Program-made: the position numbers and the translations under genes
Shown: positions 35,717 to 45,623 of the stretch, piece by piece
How the letters are laid out: the number at the start of each line of letters is the position of its first letter
Numbering within the stretch: the first letter of the stretch is position 1
The notes under the pieces: generated by a model
Databases searched by the model: none
The model's input: the letters and a program-made list of their open reading frames with translations, nothing else
What the model was told of the DNA's origin: nothing
Assembly: GCA_036435485.1 (NCBI GenBank)
Contig: CM071596.1
Span: forward strand, 67,071,001 to 67,135,000
Origin: Saposhnikovia divaricata
Lineage: Eukaryota > Streptophyta > Magnoliopsida > Apiales > Apiaceae
Direction: 5' to 3'
Length of the DNA: 64,000 nucleotides

Positions 35717-38700
35717 TGTAACACCCCCAGATCCGGGGTCAGGGATCTGGTGGTTACGGTCTTACATCCATTCATAATACTTGACTTGAGTCCACAATAA
35801 ATAAATCACATGCTGTGACCCCACAATAATTACCACTCACACACACAACAGTTATAGTCCCAGAGATGAAATTGAAATAAGTCTTACATTAAAGGGTTAC
35901 GAATAAAAGTTATTACAATCCCAAAAGGATAACATCATAGGTTTAAACGTTTTGCCGTTGATTACATTAATTATACATATAGTTAAACAGGAAACAAAAG
36001 CTGTCTAACTATGCTACCTCAGCAATGGCGGCTAGCATCTCAGCGGGTAGTCCGGTGGGTCGGGTAACCTGCTTGCGCCGAGTGCGCCTGACGCGAGCCA
36101 TCTGTCCTAGCTGTTGTTGTGACATAATATAAACAAGGCAAGGGTGAGCGAAAGCCCACCAACAAATATATAACTGAACGATAATTTAAAACAGTTCAAA
36201 GCTATCTTTTAAACCATATGCCATGCATTTACGGAAATGATGCCAGTATCATATGAACGATGAAGTTACAAGGTAACTTAAAGTATTTGTTTGAAGAAAT
36301 ATCTGCTACATCAAAGTAAGCGAGATATTATTATCGTTATTAAGAAGAGGAACTTGCAAGAAAGGGTTGCAATTCCAGTTATGACTCTTTTCCAACTCTG
36401 CCAACAGTAATCATGTTGCAGGAAATAAATGAATTTGGATGATGAACCAATGATGGAGTATTCACCGCGCCCGCTGTTCCAATCTTGATGATCAGTCGAG
36501 ATCGTACAGCTCAATTTAGATTTACTACCGGTAGAAGGAAGAACTGACGGCTTTACTTGTCTACCGCCTTACTAGCTCTCCCCGGCCAACGGTTGGGCCA
36601 AGGGGATGGACCGGCGCTACTCGGCCTCTTACACGACTCCTAGTTCAAATAGAGTTCATGATTCTGAATATAACGTTCGTCCCCCTTTCCCCAAGTATAA
36701 TACTTGTTGATAAGACTCCACAAAGTAGTCGTATCTAGTTGGAAAGGAAAATTTACCAATAACTCCCAAGCTATTACTTGGTAACGGATATCAACTTGTT
36801 CCAGTAATCTTACCCCTCGAAAGATGAGAAGGTAAACAACGACTTAATAAGTCAACAGCACCCGAGTTGCGGGTGAAGGGAATACTTTATGACCGGGAAG
36901 TCGACAAGATAAATAACATTTTTCCAAGTAAGGTTCCCTTATTATTAAGAAGATAGACTCAAAGATGAATGATGTCTGGGAACCTTTCTTGATATAAGAT
37001 TAATAATAATATGACTTTGAAATATCTTCTGTAATAATCGAAGAAGATTAACCTTATCGAGATTATTCAACTTGAAAGTAGGCATGCATGCAATGGCATA
37101 TGTATATCAGCAATCATATATATATATTTATTCAATCACAACAACAGCCTAAAAGAAGGGAATTGAAACTTGCCTGGTAGTCGAGTACGGTAAGGGGTAG
37201 TGGTAGCGGGTCCCGGTTCAGCCTGGTGATCTATAAATAGCCAAGGCATTCGGAATTAATCACTTAACATATTAAACGTTAAGTTATACTTAAATCGAAA
37301 CACGTTCTCGAGTCATCTCGTTATACCCCTTTTAGTGGATTACTTATTATCACTGATCCGACCCGACATTCGTTCGTTAATACGACATGTCACTGCAATT
37401 ATACTTGGGACATACTTAAGTCATATGAGTTCTAAGGTTGATCGTTACGAACCAATATTTTACTCCGAGTTTTATCGCCCGTTTTCTAAGCGTTTTACCA
37501 AAGTTATAAAAGAGTCGTCTTTTAGGGGTTCGTTCTCGTTTAACCTTGACTCGAACATTTTTAATAAATCGAAAAATGCTCTTTTTGACATACGGTTTTC
37601 TTTCACACCTTCCTTCTTACCCCTAGTATTTATTTACCAAGATTCGCCATGACGTTACATTGCTTACGAGGGTTCAATTTCAGTTACGAACTTTTGTTTA
37701 CGGATTCGAACTACTTTTAGTAATTTAGTCATAAATCCTAAACCGTAAGTCCGTTTCACGTGATCTTTATATCAAAACGAAGCTTATAACATAATCTAGC
37801 CTTTCATGGCAAAATCCGAGACTGGACAGTGTGTTCATGCTACTGCTAATCACGGTTTCTTAAGGCTAACGACAATCGGGCATTACGACGGCTATGTTTA
37901 CATGATTTCCAAATTTCAAATCATCCAATAATCATAGTTTCCACTCCAAACAACATTTACATGTTATTCAACCATGAACTAAGACCAAGCAATGTCTTTC
38001 CGTTCATCTAAACTAATTTCACATTTAATAGATCCCAATCATAATCTTAAGGTCCTAAACATGCATTAAATCCATATAACTCATCTAAAATACCAAAACT
38101 TAAACTAAGAGCTTGGTTTTCAAGAGTGGTATACCTTCCTTGGTGTATGTATGAACTTATCAAGCCTTGTTTAGCCCTTATCTAGCCTTAGTATAGCTTG
38201 AATATTCAAAAGAAATCAAGAAATAAAAGTTAGTTTATGAAGAACACTATTCATCATCATCTTTGATGATTTATTTGAAAATGATAAAAGATGAATTTGA
38301 AGCTGAAATTTCTAGGAGATCATTACCATGATATGTAGTACTTACCATAAAAATTTGAAGAACAAGTGATGGTTGGAAGTTGGACTTCCAATTAGCTAAG
38401 AATGGGCAGATTTTTATGAAGAAATGGAGAAAAATGGTGGTGGTTTGTTTTGTTTTGGTGATTTATGGCTAATACATGTATAACCCTTGCATATATAATG
38501 GATGCATCTCTTTTAATGTGTTGTTGGCAATCCAATGGTGCCACTTGTTGCTTCCTCATTGGGCCAAGTGTTGGCACTACAACAAACAACTTCATTTTTG
38601 CAAGAATGCAATTACACCACTCATCTTGTAGTTGACTTATAAGGATGTTACTTGGGTTTCTCCTTTTCCCACCAATTGCACTTGTTTGTCTCTTGGTTAT

Positions 38701-39406
38701 TTATTCGTTCCTTTGTCCGGGTATTACTCAATTTCCTTGCTTGTTCGTTGATCGTTCGAGGGAATAACTCATTCGTTTCTAGTTAGGGTTTTACCGAAAA
38801 CCTTCTTAATATTTCTAATACTATTCTTCATCTTACTTAATACTTCTCGAATTTAAATTCCTTAATTCCCTTTTATAACTCCTTAAGTCTTGTAGTGTCC
38901 AGGGAAATCTCGGAGAAAATAAAAGTGCTCTTTTTCTGAATCCGACGGCTTTTACATACACTTATTTTCTTCCTGGATCACTAATACGAACTCAGAAATC
39001 CGTTCCGAATACCGGGTATATCATTATTATAATAATATTCCAAATTCCACCAAAATCACTATTCATCACTTATTTTTATTTAATTCCTATAATTAGGAAA
39101 ATGAACCTGGTTCACTCTCGAGTGCTTCTTAACCTTTTTACGGAACCGCTGGACTTATAATAGATATTGATTTGGATGACACAAGAATAATCTTTCTTGA
39201 AGTAATATACTTATATCCTTAGGAGATAGATCATTCTTACCTATGCCGTCAACCAAAAGTATTCTGCATGACATGTAAATAATTGAATTCAAATCCATTC
39301 CATTCATTTAATAGACATTCGTTACATCGCAGTCATAACCACTATTCATTCCCATATTATTACATACTAAAAAGTTTTAATTCTATCAAAAATCTGGGTT
39401 CTTACA
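35717..39406 (-). mobile_element. 3' LTR of gypsy copy B, internally deleted
   Basis: 3690 bp. Compared with the right LTR it lacks about 843 bp. The junction is at about 37064-37068, with ATTC shared by both breakpoints (46972-46975 and 47815-47818 in the right LTR). The loss covers the whole AATATTC array. Confidence 0.95.
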
Positions 39407-39420
39407 GTCTCCCCTCCTTA
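39407..39420 (-). promoter_or_regulatory. Polypurine tract of copy B
   Basis: Same AAGGAGGGGAGAC on the - strand next to the 3' LTR as in copy A. Confidence 0.8.
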
Positions 39421-39439
39421 AAAGGATTCCGTCCCGGAA

Positions 39440-42400
39440 TCAGTTTGAAAACAAGTGGGGGTACTTTTCTTGCATTGCGCCTTCAAGTTCCCAGGTGGAT
39501 TCTTCTACATTGTGGTTCTGCCACAAAACTCTGACTAGCTGAATGACCTTGTTTCGGAGCACTTGTTCTTTCCGGTCTATGATTTCCACAGGTTGCTCCA
39601 CATAGGTCAGGTCTGGTTGCATGTCCACTTGCTCATACTCTACAATATGCTTAGCATCCGGATTATACTTCCTCAGCATCGAAACATGGAACACATTGTG
39701 CACCTGCTGTAGATTCGGGGGCAATGCGAGTTCATAAGCTAGTTCCCCAATTCGTCTCAAGATCTCAAATGGTCCAATGTATCTGGGACTCAGCTTTCCT
39801 TTCTTCCCAAATCTCATTAAACCTTTCCAAGGTGACACTTTCAAGAACACTAGGTCCCCTACCTCGTATTCCTTGCCTTTCCGAGCTAAGTCGGCATATT
39901 TCTTTTGTCGATCCTGGGCTGCTACCAACCGTCCTCTGATTAGATCTACTGCATCTTTAGTTCGTTGGACCACTTCGGGCCCGAGCATCTTTCGCTCTCC
40001 AACTTCATCCCAATACAAGGGAGATCGACATTTTCTTCCATAAAGGGCCTCATAAGGTGGCATCCCAATGCTTGAATGATAACTGTTATTATAGGAGAAC
40101 TCAACCAATGGCAAGTGATCATCCCAACTCCCCTTGAAGTCTATCGCGCAGACTCTCAACATATCCTCTAGTGTTTGGATGGTCCTTTCACTTTGCCCAT
40201 CTGTCTGGGGGTGGTAGGCTGTGCTCATGTTCAGCCGGGTCCCTACACATTCTTGAAAACTTCTCCAAAACCTGGAGTTAAATCTAGGATCTCGATCGGA
40301 TACTATTGCGACTGGGACTCCATGTCGCGCCACTATCTCTTTTAAGTAGATGTCCACTAGTCTATCGACCGTGTACCTTTCGTTGATCGGGAGAAAGTGA
40401 GCCGATTTCGTCAGTCGATCTACAATTACCCATATGGTGTCATGATTAGCCTTGGTCCTGGGTAAACCTACTACGAAATCCATGGCTATATGTTCCCATT
40501 TCCATTCTGGAATCTCTAAGGGATGTAGAAGTCCGCTGGGTCTCTGGTGCTCTGCCTTCACTCGTTGGCAGGTCAAGCATCTGCTTACCCACTCTGCTAC
40601 GTCCTTTTTCATATTGGGCCACCAGTAATACTCCTTCAAATCCCTATACATTTTAGTGCTACCGGGGTGCACTGAGTATCTTGAGTTGTGTGCCTCATTT
40701 AAAATCTCATCCTTGAGCTCCTGAACATTTGGGATCCATATCCTGTACGTGTACCTCATGATCCCTTCCTTGTCTCTTTCGCACTTAATTTCCTCCCCGG
40801 TCATTAGCTCTTCTGTGGAGTTCTTTTCTTCCTCCATCATCCGTTCCTGGCACAGTCTAATCTTTTCTAGCAATGGAGGTTGGATTCTAATTTCCATCAA
40901 CTTTTCTTGGCCCTCTTCAGGTAACTTAACCTCGATTTCCAACTTCTCAAAATCCTTCACTAGCTCTTTCTCTGAAGTTATCATCTTGAGCTTCTCTTTC
41001 CGACTAAGGGCGTCAGCCACCACATTGGCTTTACCCGGGTGATATCGAATTTCACAGTCGTAATCCTTGATTAACTCTAACCACCTCCTCTGGCGCATGT
41101 TAAGCTCTTTCTGAGTGAAAATGTATTTGAGGCTCTTATGGTCTGTGTAAATCTCGCATTTTTCCCCATACAGGTAGTGTCTCCAAATCTTTAAAGCGAA
41201 GACTATGGCTGCTAGTTCTAGATCATGCGTGGGATATCTGACTTCATAATCCTTCAATTGCCTAGACGCATACGCTATTACCTTGCCGTGCTGCATAAGC
41301 ACGCATCCCAGTCCTTTATGCGAAGCGTCACTGTAAATCACGAAATCTCCTTTTCCATCAGGTAATGCCAACACTGGGGCTGTCACCAGCCTCTTCTTTA
41401 ACTCCTGGAAACTCTTCTCGCATTTCTCAGTCCATTCAAATTTCTCGGTTTTACGGGTAAGTCGAGTTAATGGAGCTGCGAGTTTCGCAAAGTCTTGGAC
41501 AAATCTCCTGTAATATCCGGCCAGTCCAATGAAATTCCTCACCTCGGTTGGAGTAGTTGGCCGTTCCCAGTTTGAAACTGCTTCTATCTTGGAGGGGTCA
41601 ACCAACACTCCTTCTCTATTGATCACGTGCCCTAAGAATTGTACCTCATTTTTCCAAAACTCACACTTGGAGAACTTGGCATATAACTGCTCCTTCCTGA
41701 GTATTTCTAAGGTTATCCTTAAATGTTCAGCGTGTTCTGCCTCTGTCTTTGAGTAGATTAGAATATCATCAATGAAAACTATCACGAATTTGTCCAAATA
41801 TTCCTTGAACACCCTATTCATTAGGTCCATGAAGGCTGCTGGGGCGTTGGTCAATCCAAACGACATAACTAAGAACTCATAATGTCCATATCTGGTGCGG
41901 AATGCAGTCTTCGGGATATCTTCAGGTTTGATCTTCAGTTGGTGATATCCCGTTCTCAAATCAATCTTAGAGAAGTATTCAGCTCCTCTTAGCTGGTCAA
42001 ACAAATCGTCTATCCTGGGCAATGGATACTTATTCTTTATGGTTAGCTTGTTCAATTCTCTGTAGTCGATGCATAACCTCATACTTCCATCCTTTTTCTT
42101 AACAAACAACACTGGTGCGCCCCAAGGCGACACACTGGGCCTTATCATGCCCTTATCCAACAATTCCTGTAATTGTTTAGCTAGCTCCTTCATTTCTACT
42201 GGGGCTAGTCGGTACGGGGCCTTCGAAACTGGCGCCGTCCCCGGGGCTAATTCGATGGCAAACTCAATTACCCTATCAGGTGGTAGTCCAGGAAGATCTT
42301 GTGGGAACACGTCCTCGAACTCATTAACTACCAGAATGTCCTGCAATCTTGGCACTTCCTTCTGAGTATCTATAACGTAGGCTAAATAAGCCTCGTTCCC

Positions 42401-43267
42401 TTTTCGTAACAATCTCTTGGTTTGCGCCATGGTCAGAATTTTCTGGGTCTGTCGCATCCCTTTAAACACTATTTCTTTCTTCCCTGGGGTTTTCAACTTA
42501 ACCTTTTTCCCTTTACAATCTATCTGCGCATCATTGCGAGACAACCAATCCATACCCAAAATGACATCGAATTCCCCTAGCTTAAAAGGAATTAAATCGA
42601 CATAGAAGGATCGTCCTCCTATTTCTAGCTTACAATCGGGGTGAATTTGATTAACCGGTACGATTTCCTGATTAGCTATTTCTACTTGTAAGGAATCTCT
42701 TAGTTGCTGGGTTTTAAGTTTCAAGTTATGCGCAAAATCTCTAGATATAACAGACTTAGTTGCTCCTGAATCAAATAAGACATTTGCACTGACTGAATTA
42801 AGAGAAAAAGTACCTGCTATCACATCTGTGTCCCTCACGGCATCTTGTACTGACATATTGAAAGTCCTAGCAGTTGGTGGCCTATTTGAGGCAACCTTGC
42901 TTGCTCCTGATGCTGCTGGTTTGCTCTTTGGGCAATCCTTCCTCATGTGCCCTCGCTGTCCACACTGGAAACAGGTTGTGCTGTTAGGGATGACCGTGGT
43001 GCAAGCGGTAGCATAATGCCCAGCTCGCCCACACTTATAATAGTTTATCTGCTTCAGGTTGCACACCCCGGAGTGCCTCTTCCCACAAGTAGCACACAAT
43101 GGCAATGGAGGTCGAGAAGGGTTGGAACGGGACATTCCTGATTGGTGGCCGCCCTGGCTCACACTCACACTCGCAGATAGTTTAAACCCTACACTCCTCC
43201 CTGGTAGGGAAACCGCTCCTCGATTAAACTTGGTTGGGGGTTTTCCTCCAGCGGATCTTCCGCCCAT
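39440..43267 (-). CDS. Copy B pol polyprotein, uninterrupted
   Basis: 1275 codons open from MGGRSAGGKPP to LFSN, the longest intact pol in the window. The interior Met is not the natural start: the frame belongs to a gag-pol fusion cut by a frameshift at 43289-43293. Cys/His region at residues about 55-115, with the second knuckle changed (YYKCGRAGHYATAC, first Cys is Tyr). Protease LFDSGATKSV about 165. RT catalytic FIDD about 500. RNase H YSDASHKGLG about 650. Integrase zinc region about 850-890. Integrase D, D, E at about 930, 990 and 1026. Chromodomain-like tail at about 1240-1275. All catalytic residues I can name are present. Confidence 0.93.
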   Translation of the reverse strand: MGGRSAGGKPPTKFNRGAVSLPGRSVGFKLSASVSVSQGGHQSGMSRSNPSRPPLPLCATCGKRHSGVCNLKQINYYKCGRAGHYATACTTVIPNSTTCFQCGQRGHMRKDCPKSKPAASGASKVASNRPPTARTFNMSVQDAVRDTDVIAGTFSLNSVSANVLFDSGATKSVISRDFAHNLKLKTQQLRDSLQVEIANQEIVPVNQIHPDCKLEIGGRSFYVDLIPFKLGEFDVILGMDWLSRNDAQIDCKGKKVKLKTPGKKEIVFKGMRQTQKILTMAQTKRLLRKGNEAYLAYVIDTQKEVPRLQDILVVNEFEDVFPQDLPGLPPDRVIEFAIELAPGTAPVSKAPYRLAPVEMKELAKQLQELLDKGMIRPSVSPWGAPVLFVKKKDGSMRLCIDYRELNKLTIKNKYPLPRIDDLFDQLRGAEYFSKIDLRTGYHQLKIKPEDIPKTAFRTRYGHYEFLVMSFGLTNAPAAFMDLMNRVFKEYLDKFVIVFIDDILIYSKTEAEHAEHLRITLEILRKEQLYAKFSKCEFWKNEVQFLGHVINREGVLVDPSKIEAVSNWERPTTPTEVRNFIGLAGYYRRFVQDFAKLAAPLTRLTRKTEKFEWTEKCEKSFQELKKRLVTAPVLALPDGKGDFVIYSDASHKGLGCVLMQHGKVIAYASRQLKDYEVRYPTHDLELAAIVFALKIWRHYLYGEKCEIYTDHKSLKYIFTQKELNMRQRRWLELIKDYDCEIRYHPGKANVVADALSRKEKLKMITSEKELVKDFEKLEIEVKLPEEGQEKLMEIRIQPPLLEKIRLCQERMMEEEKNSTEELMTGEEIKCERDKEGIMRYTYRIWIPNVQELKDEILNEAHNSRYSVHPGSTKMYRDLKEYYWWPNMKKDVAEWVSRCLTCQRVKAEHQRPSGLLHPLEIPEWKWEHIAMDFVVGLPRTKANHDTIWVIVDRLTKSAHFLPINERYTVDRLVDIYLKEIVARHGVPVAIVSDRDPRFNSRFWRSFQECVGTRLNMSTAYHPQTDGQSERTIQTLEDMLRVCAIDFKGSWDDHLPLVEFSYNNSYHSSIGMPPYEALYGRKCRSPLYWDEVGERKMLGPEVVQRTKDAVDLIRGRLVAAQDRQKKYADLARKGKEYEVGDLVFLKVSPWKGLMRFGKKGKLSPRYIGPFEILRRIGELAYELALPPNLQQVHNVFHVSMLRKYNPDAKHIVEYEQVDMQPDLTYVEQPVEIIDRKEQVLRNKVIQLVRVLWQNHNVEESTWELEGAMQEKYPHLFSN

Positions 43268-43284
43268 ACTAACATGCTTTCTCT

Positions 43285-44151
43285 TTATCCCCCTTTCTCT
43301 CTCTCTCTCTGCATCTGATCACTACCAGCCTCCACAATGGTTGCCTTCTGCACCAAGGTGGCATAATCTGTAATCTCTAAAACAGCCACCCTATTCTGGA
43401 TCCACTGTTTCAGCCCTTGTTGAAACCTGTTAGCTTTCTTCTCTTCTGTGTCTACAAACTCTGGCACAAATCTTGATAGCTCAGTAAATTTAGCCTCATA
43501 GTCAGCCATTGACATATTGTTCTGTTTCAGTTCCAAGAACTTAAGTTCCATCTGGGTTTTCATGAACTTCGGGAAGTACTTCTCCAGGAATAATTGTTTG
43601 AACCTTTCCCAGGCTATGACAGCATCAGTCTCCATGTTTTTCTTGGCTTCCCACCAATAATTGGCCTCTCCCTTTAGTAGGTAAGTAGCAAAAACAGTCT
43701 TCTGAGCCTCATTGATACTCAGAATCTCAAAAGACGTTTCCATTTCTTTGATCCAGGCCCTCGCCTCAACGGGATCAGCCGATCCGTGGAACTCTGGGGG
43801 CTTAAGGGACTTAAAGGCCCTAAAGGAATTTGCCACTGAAGTGTTGTTGCTTGGTGGTGGTTGGGGGTATTGGTTCAAATTCTGCCTAAGTAGATCCATA
43901 AACTGGCCCATGGGGTTTCCGCCCTGGTTCTCCCCTTCCTGTTCTACTTCAGTTTCTCCACCCTCTATTTCCCTTTCAAATTCTTCAGAGTACAGGGGTT
44001 CATCCTCTGCTCCATACTGGGAATCTTCTTGCTCATTATAGTCCTGATCTTGTTCCTCACTACTTCCACGGTTTTCCTCGTGTTGGTTGTGACTCTCTTG
44101 GTCAGTAGATTCGCGGGGGTTAGCCCTAGTGCCCATCCGTCTTGGCGGCAT
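43285..44151 (-). pseudogene. Copy B gag, complete N-terminal part, frameshifted end
   Basis: ATG at 44151 (MPPRRMGTRANP), acidic leader, gag domain with ANYWWEAKK, FLEKYFPKF and FQQGLKQWIQNR. It ends prematurely after MQREREKGG because the C-run at 43289-43293 has five C where copy A has six. Copy A reads through here into the basic linker and knuckles, so in B gag and pol are split by a 1-bp loss. The two TAG codons that break A's gag are CAG here. Confidence 0.92.
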
Positions 44152-44571
44152 TTTACTGAAAATTTGGAAAATTATACGTTAGGTTCACTTACCGGTTTTA
44201 AAGGATTTTTCCTTGCACATTTCTTTACATGATTGGGTTTTAAAATCCCACAGTTTTATATCTCATGGAAACTTAATCGAAAAGTAATACATATGCTAAT
44301 AAACTCGTGATCACTTCCCAACAAAATTGTAATGACTGAAATGGAAACAAATATATACCAGGTACCGAAAAGGTACAACATCCGAGTTACAACGATAGTT
44401 TAAAGTACAGCCATCCTAACAACAACAACAAGTCAAAAGTGAAATATGCTGTCTATCTGTCTAGTCTGCAAAAAGGGAAAACAAGTACAAGAAAACCATC
44501 CCTACAAAAGCCGGCACTACTATGTCCGTACATGACTAGACAACTAGACCACTGCATCACCACATCTGAAA

Positions 44572-45456
44572 TCAGCCGCCACGACGAAACATCCTCCGAA
44601 CCCTCCCCATGGCGATGCGGAAAACCTCCTCAGCCGCTGCTCTGTCTACCCTACCATGCCCATCAGTAGGCAACTGTCGCACCCTCACCCGAGCCCTCAG
44701 CTCGATGCGGGTCACAACCCTATACCCAACTCTGTCACTGATAGTCCTCCTGCCCTGCACCCTCATCCGGGCGGCTCTCTCTGCTGCTAACTCACTTCTA
44801 GACTCTGCCAACCTGGCATCTGCCACAGACAACTCTCTATAAAGCCCGTTCACAATCAAGTTGTGAACACATACTGGGACTCCTCCTATCGGGGCATGAG
44901 GTGGGGTGGATGGCTCAGCTGGAGCGGCAGTCTCTGTCTGCTAGGGCTCTGGGGTAAGCTCCTCAAACTCGTCGGGGTAGGGGCTCACAGGTAGTGGTGG
45001 TGGGGTAGGGGCTCTCTCAACAGGGAGGAGTGGCACAAAAAGTCCAGAACTCCCTACAGCACCAACTACTGGCTCATCTATATCTCCCTCAACACCCTCA
45101 TCCACCGGCACCACCTGATCCGTGGTCATGTCAGTGTCATCTCCCATAGTCCTGAACCCAGTCATAACCCAATAATCATCATCCTCAACCACTAACTCAG
45201 CGTCCTGTCCTGTCTGGACCCCCTCCGGGTCCTCCTCCCCCTCAGTCTCAACAACATCTGTGTCAGCATCATCCTGGACCTCCTCAGGGTCCTCCTCCTC
45301 AGACTCGATCACATCAGTATCAGCCTCAACCTGGACCTCCTCAGCGTCCTCCTCCTCAGGCTCAGTATCATCCTCAGGCAAGTGCTCATAGTATGGGTCC
45401 CTAGTCCGGAACATGTCCTCATCATGCTGTCTCGCAGCTGCCTCCTGGGCCGACAA
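44572..45456 (-). pseudogene. Extra ORF upstream of gag, copy B, with a stop codon
   Basis: Same ORF as 25446-26297 of copy A: ATG at 45456 and the end at 44572 are both conserved. A TAG at 44943-44941 (CAG in A) cuts it after about 171 codons. Read across that stop the length is 294 codons, 11 more than A, from a 33-bp longer acidic repeat (near 45345-45377). The Arg-rich C-terminal part is preserved after the stop. Function unknown. Confidence 0.75.
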
Positions 45457-45607
45457 GTCGCTCGCCTACACAAGACGAACTATGTTACTATCATGATACT
45501 TAAAAAGTTCCCGTAAGGGTTTTAGGTGAACCTGGCAAGGGTTCTTATTATATTATTGAATTTATTATTATATAACGTCGTATCATCTCTTGGGATATAT
45601 AACTCTC

Positions 45608-45619
45608 GCTCTGATACCA
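45608..45619 (-). promoter_or_regulatory. Primer binding site of copy B
   Basis: TGGTATCAGAGC on the - strand, four bases from the 5' LTR. Initiator-Met tRNA type. Confidence 0.93.
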
Positions 45620-45623
45620 TCTC

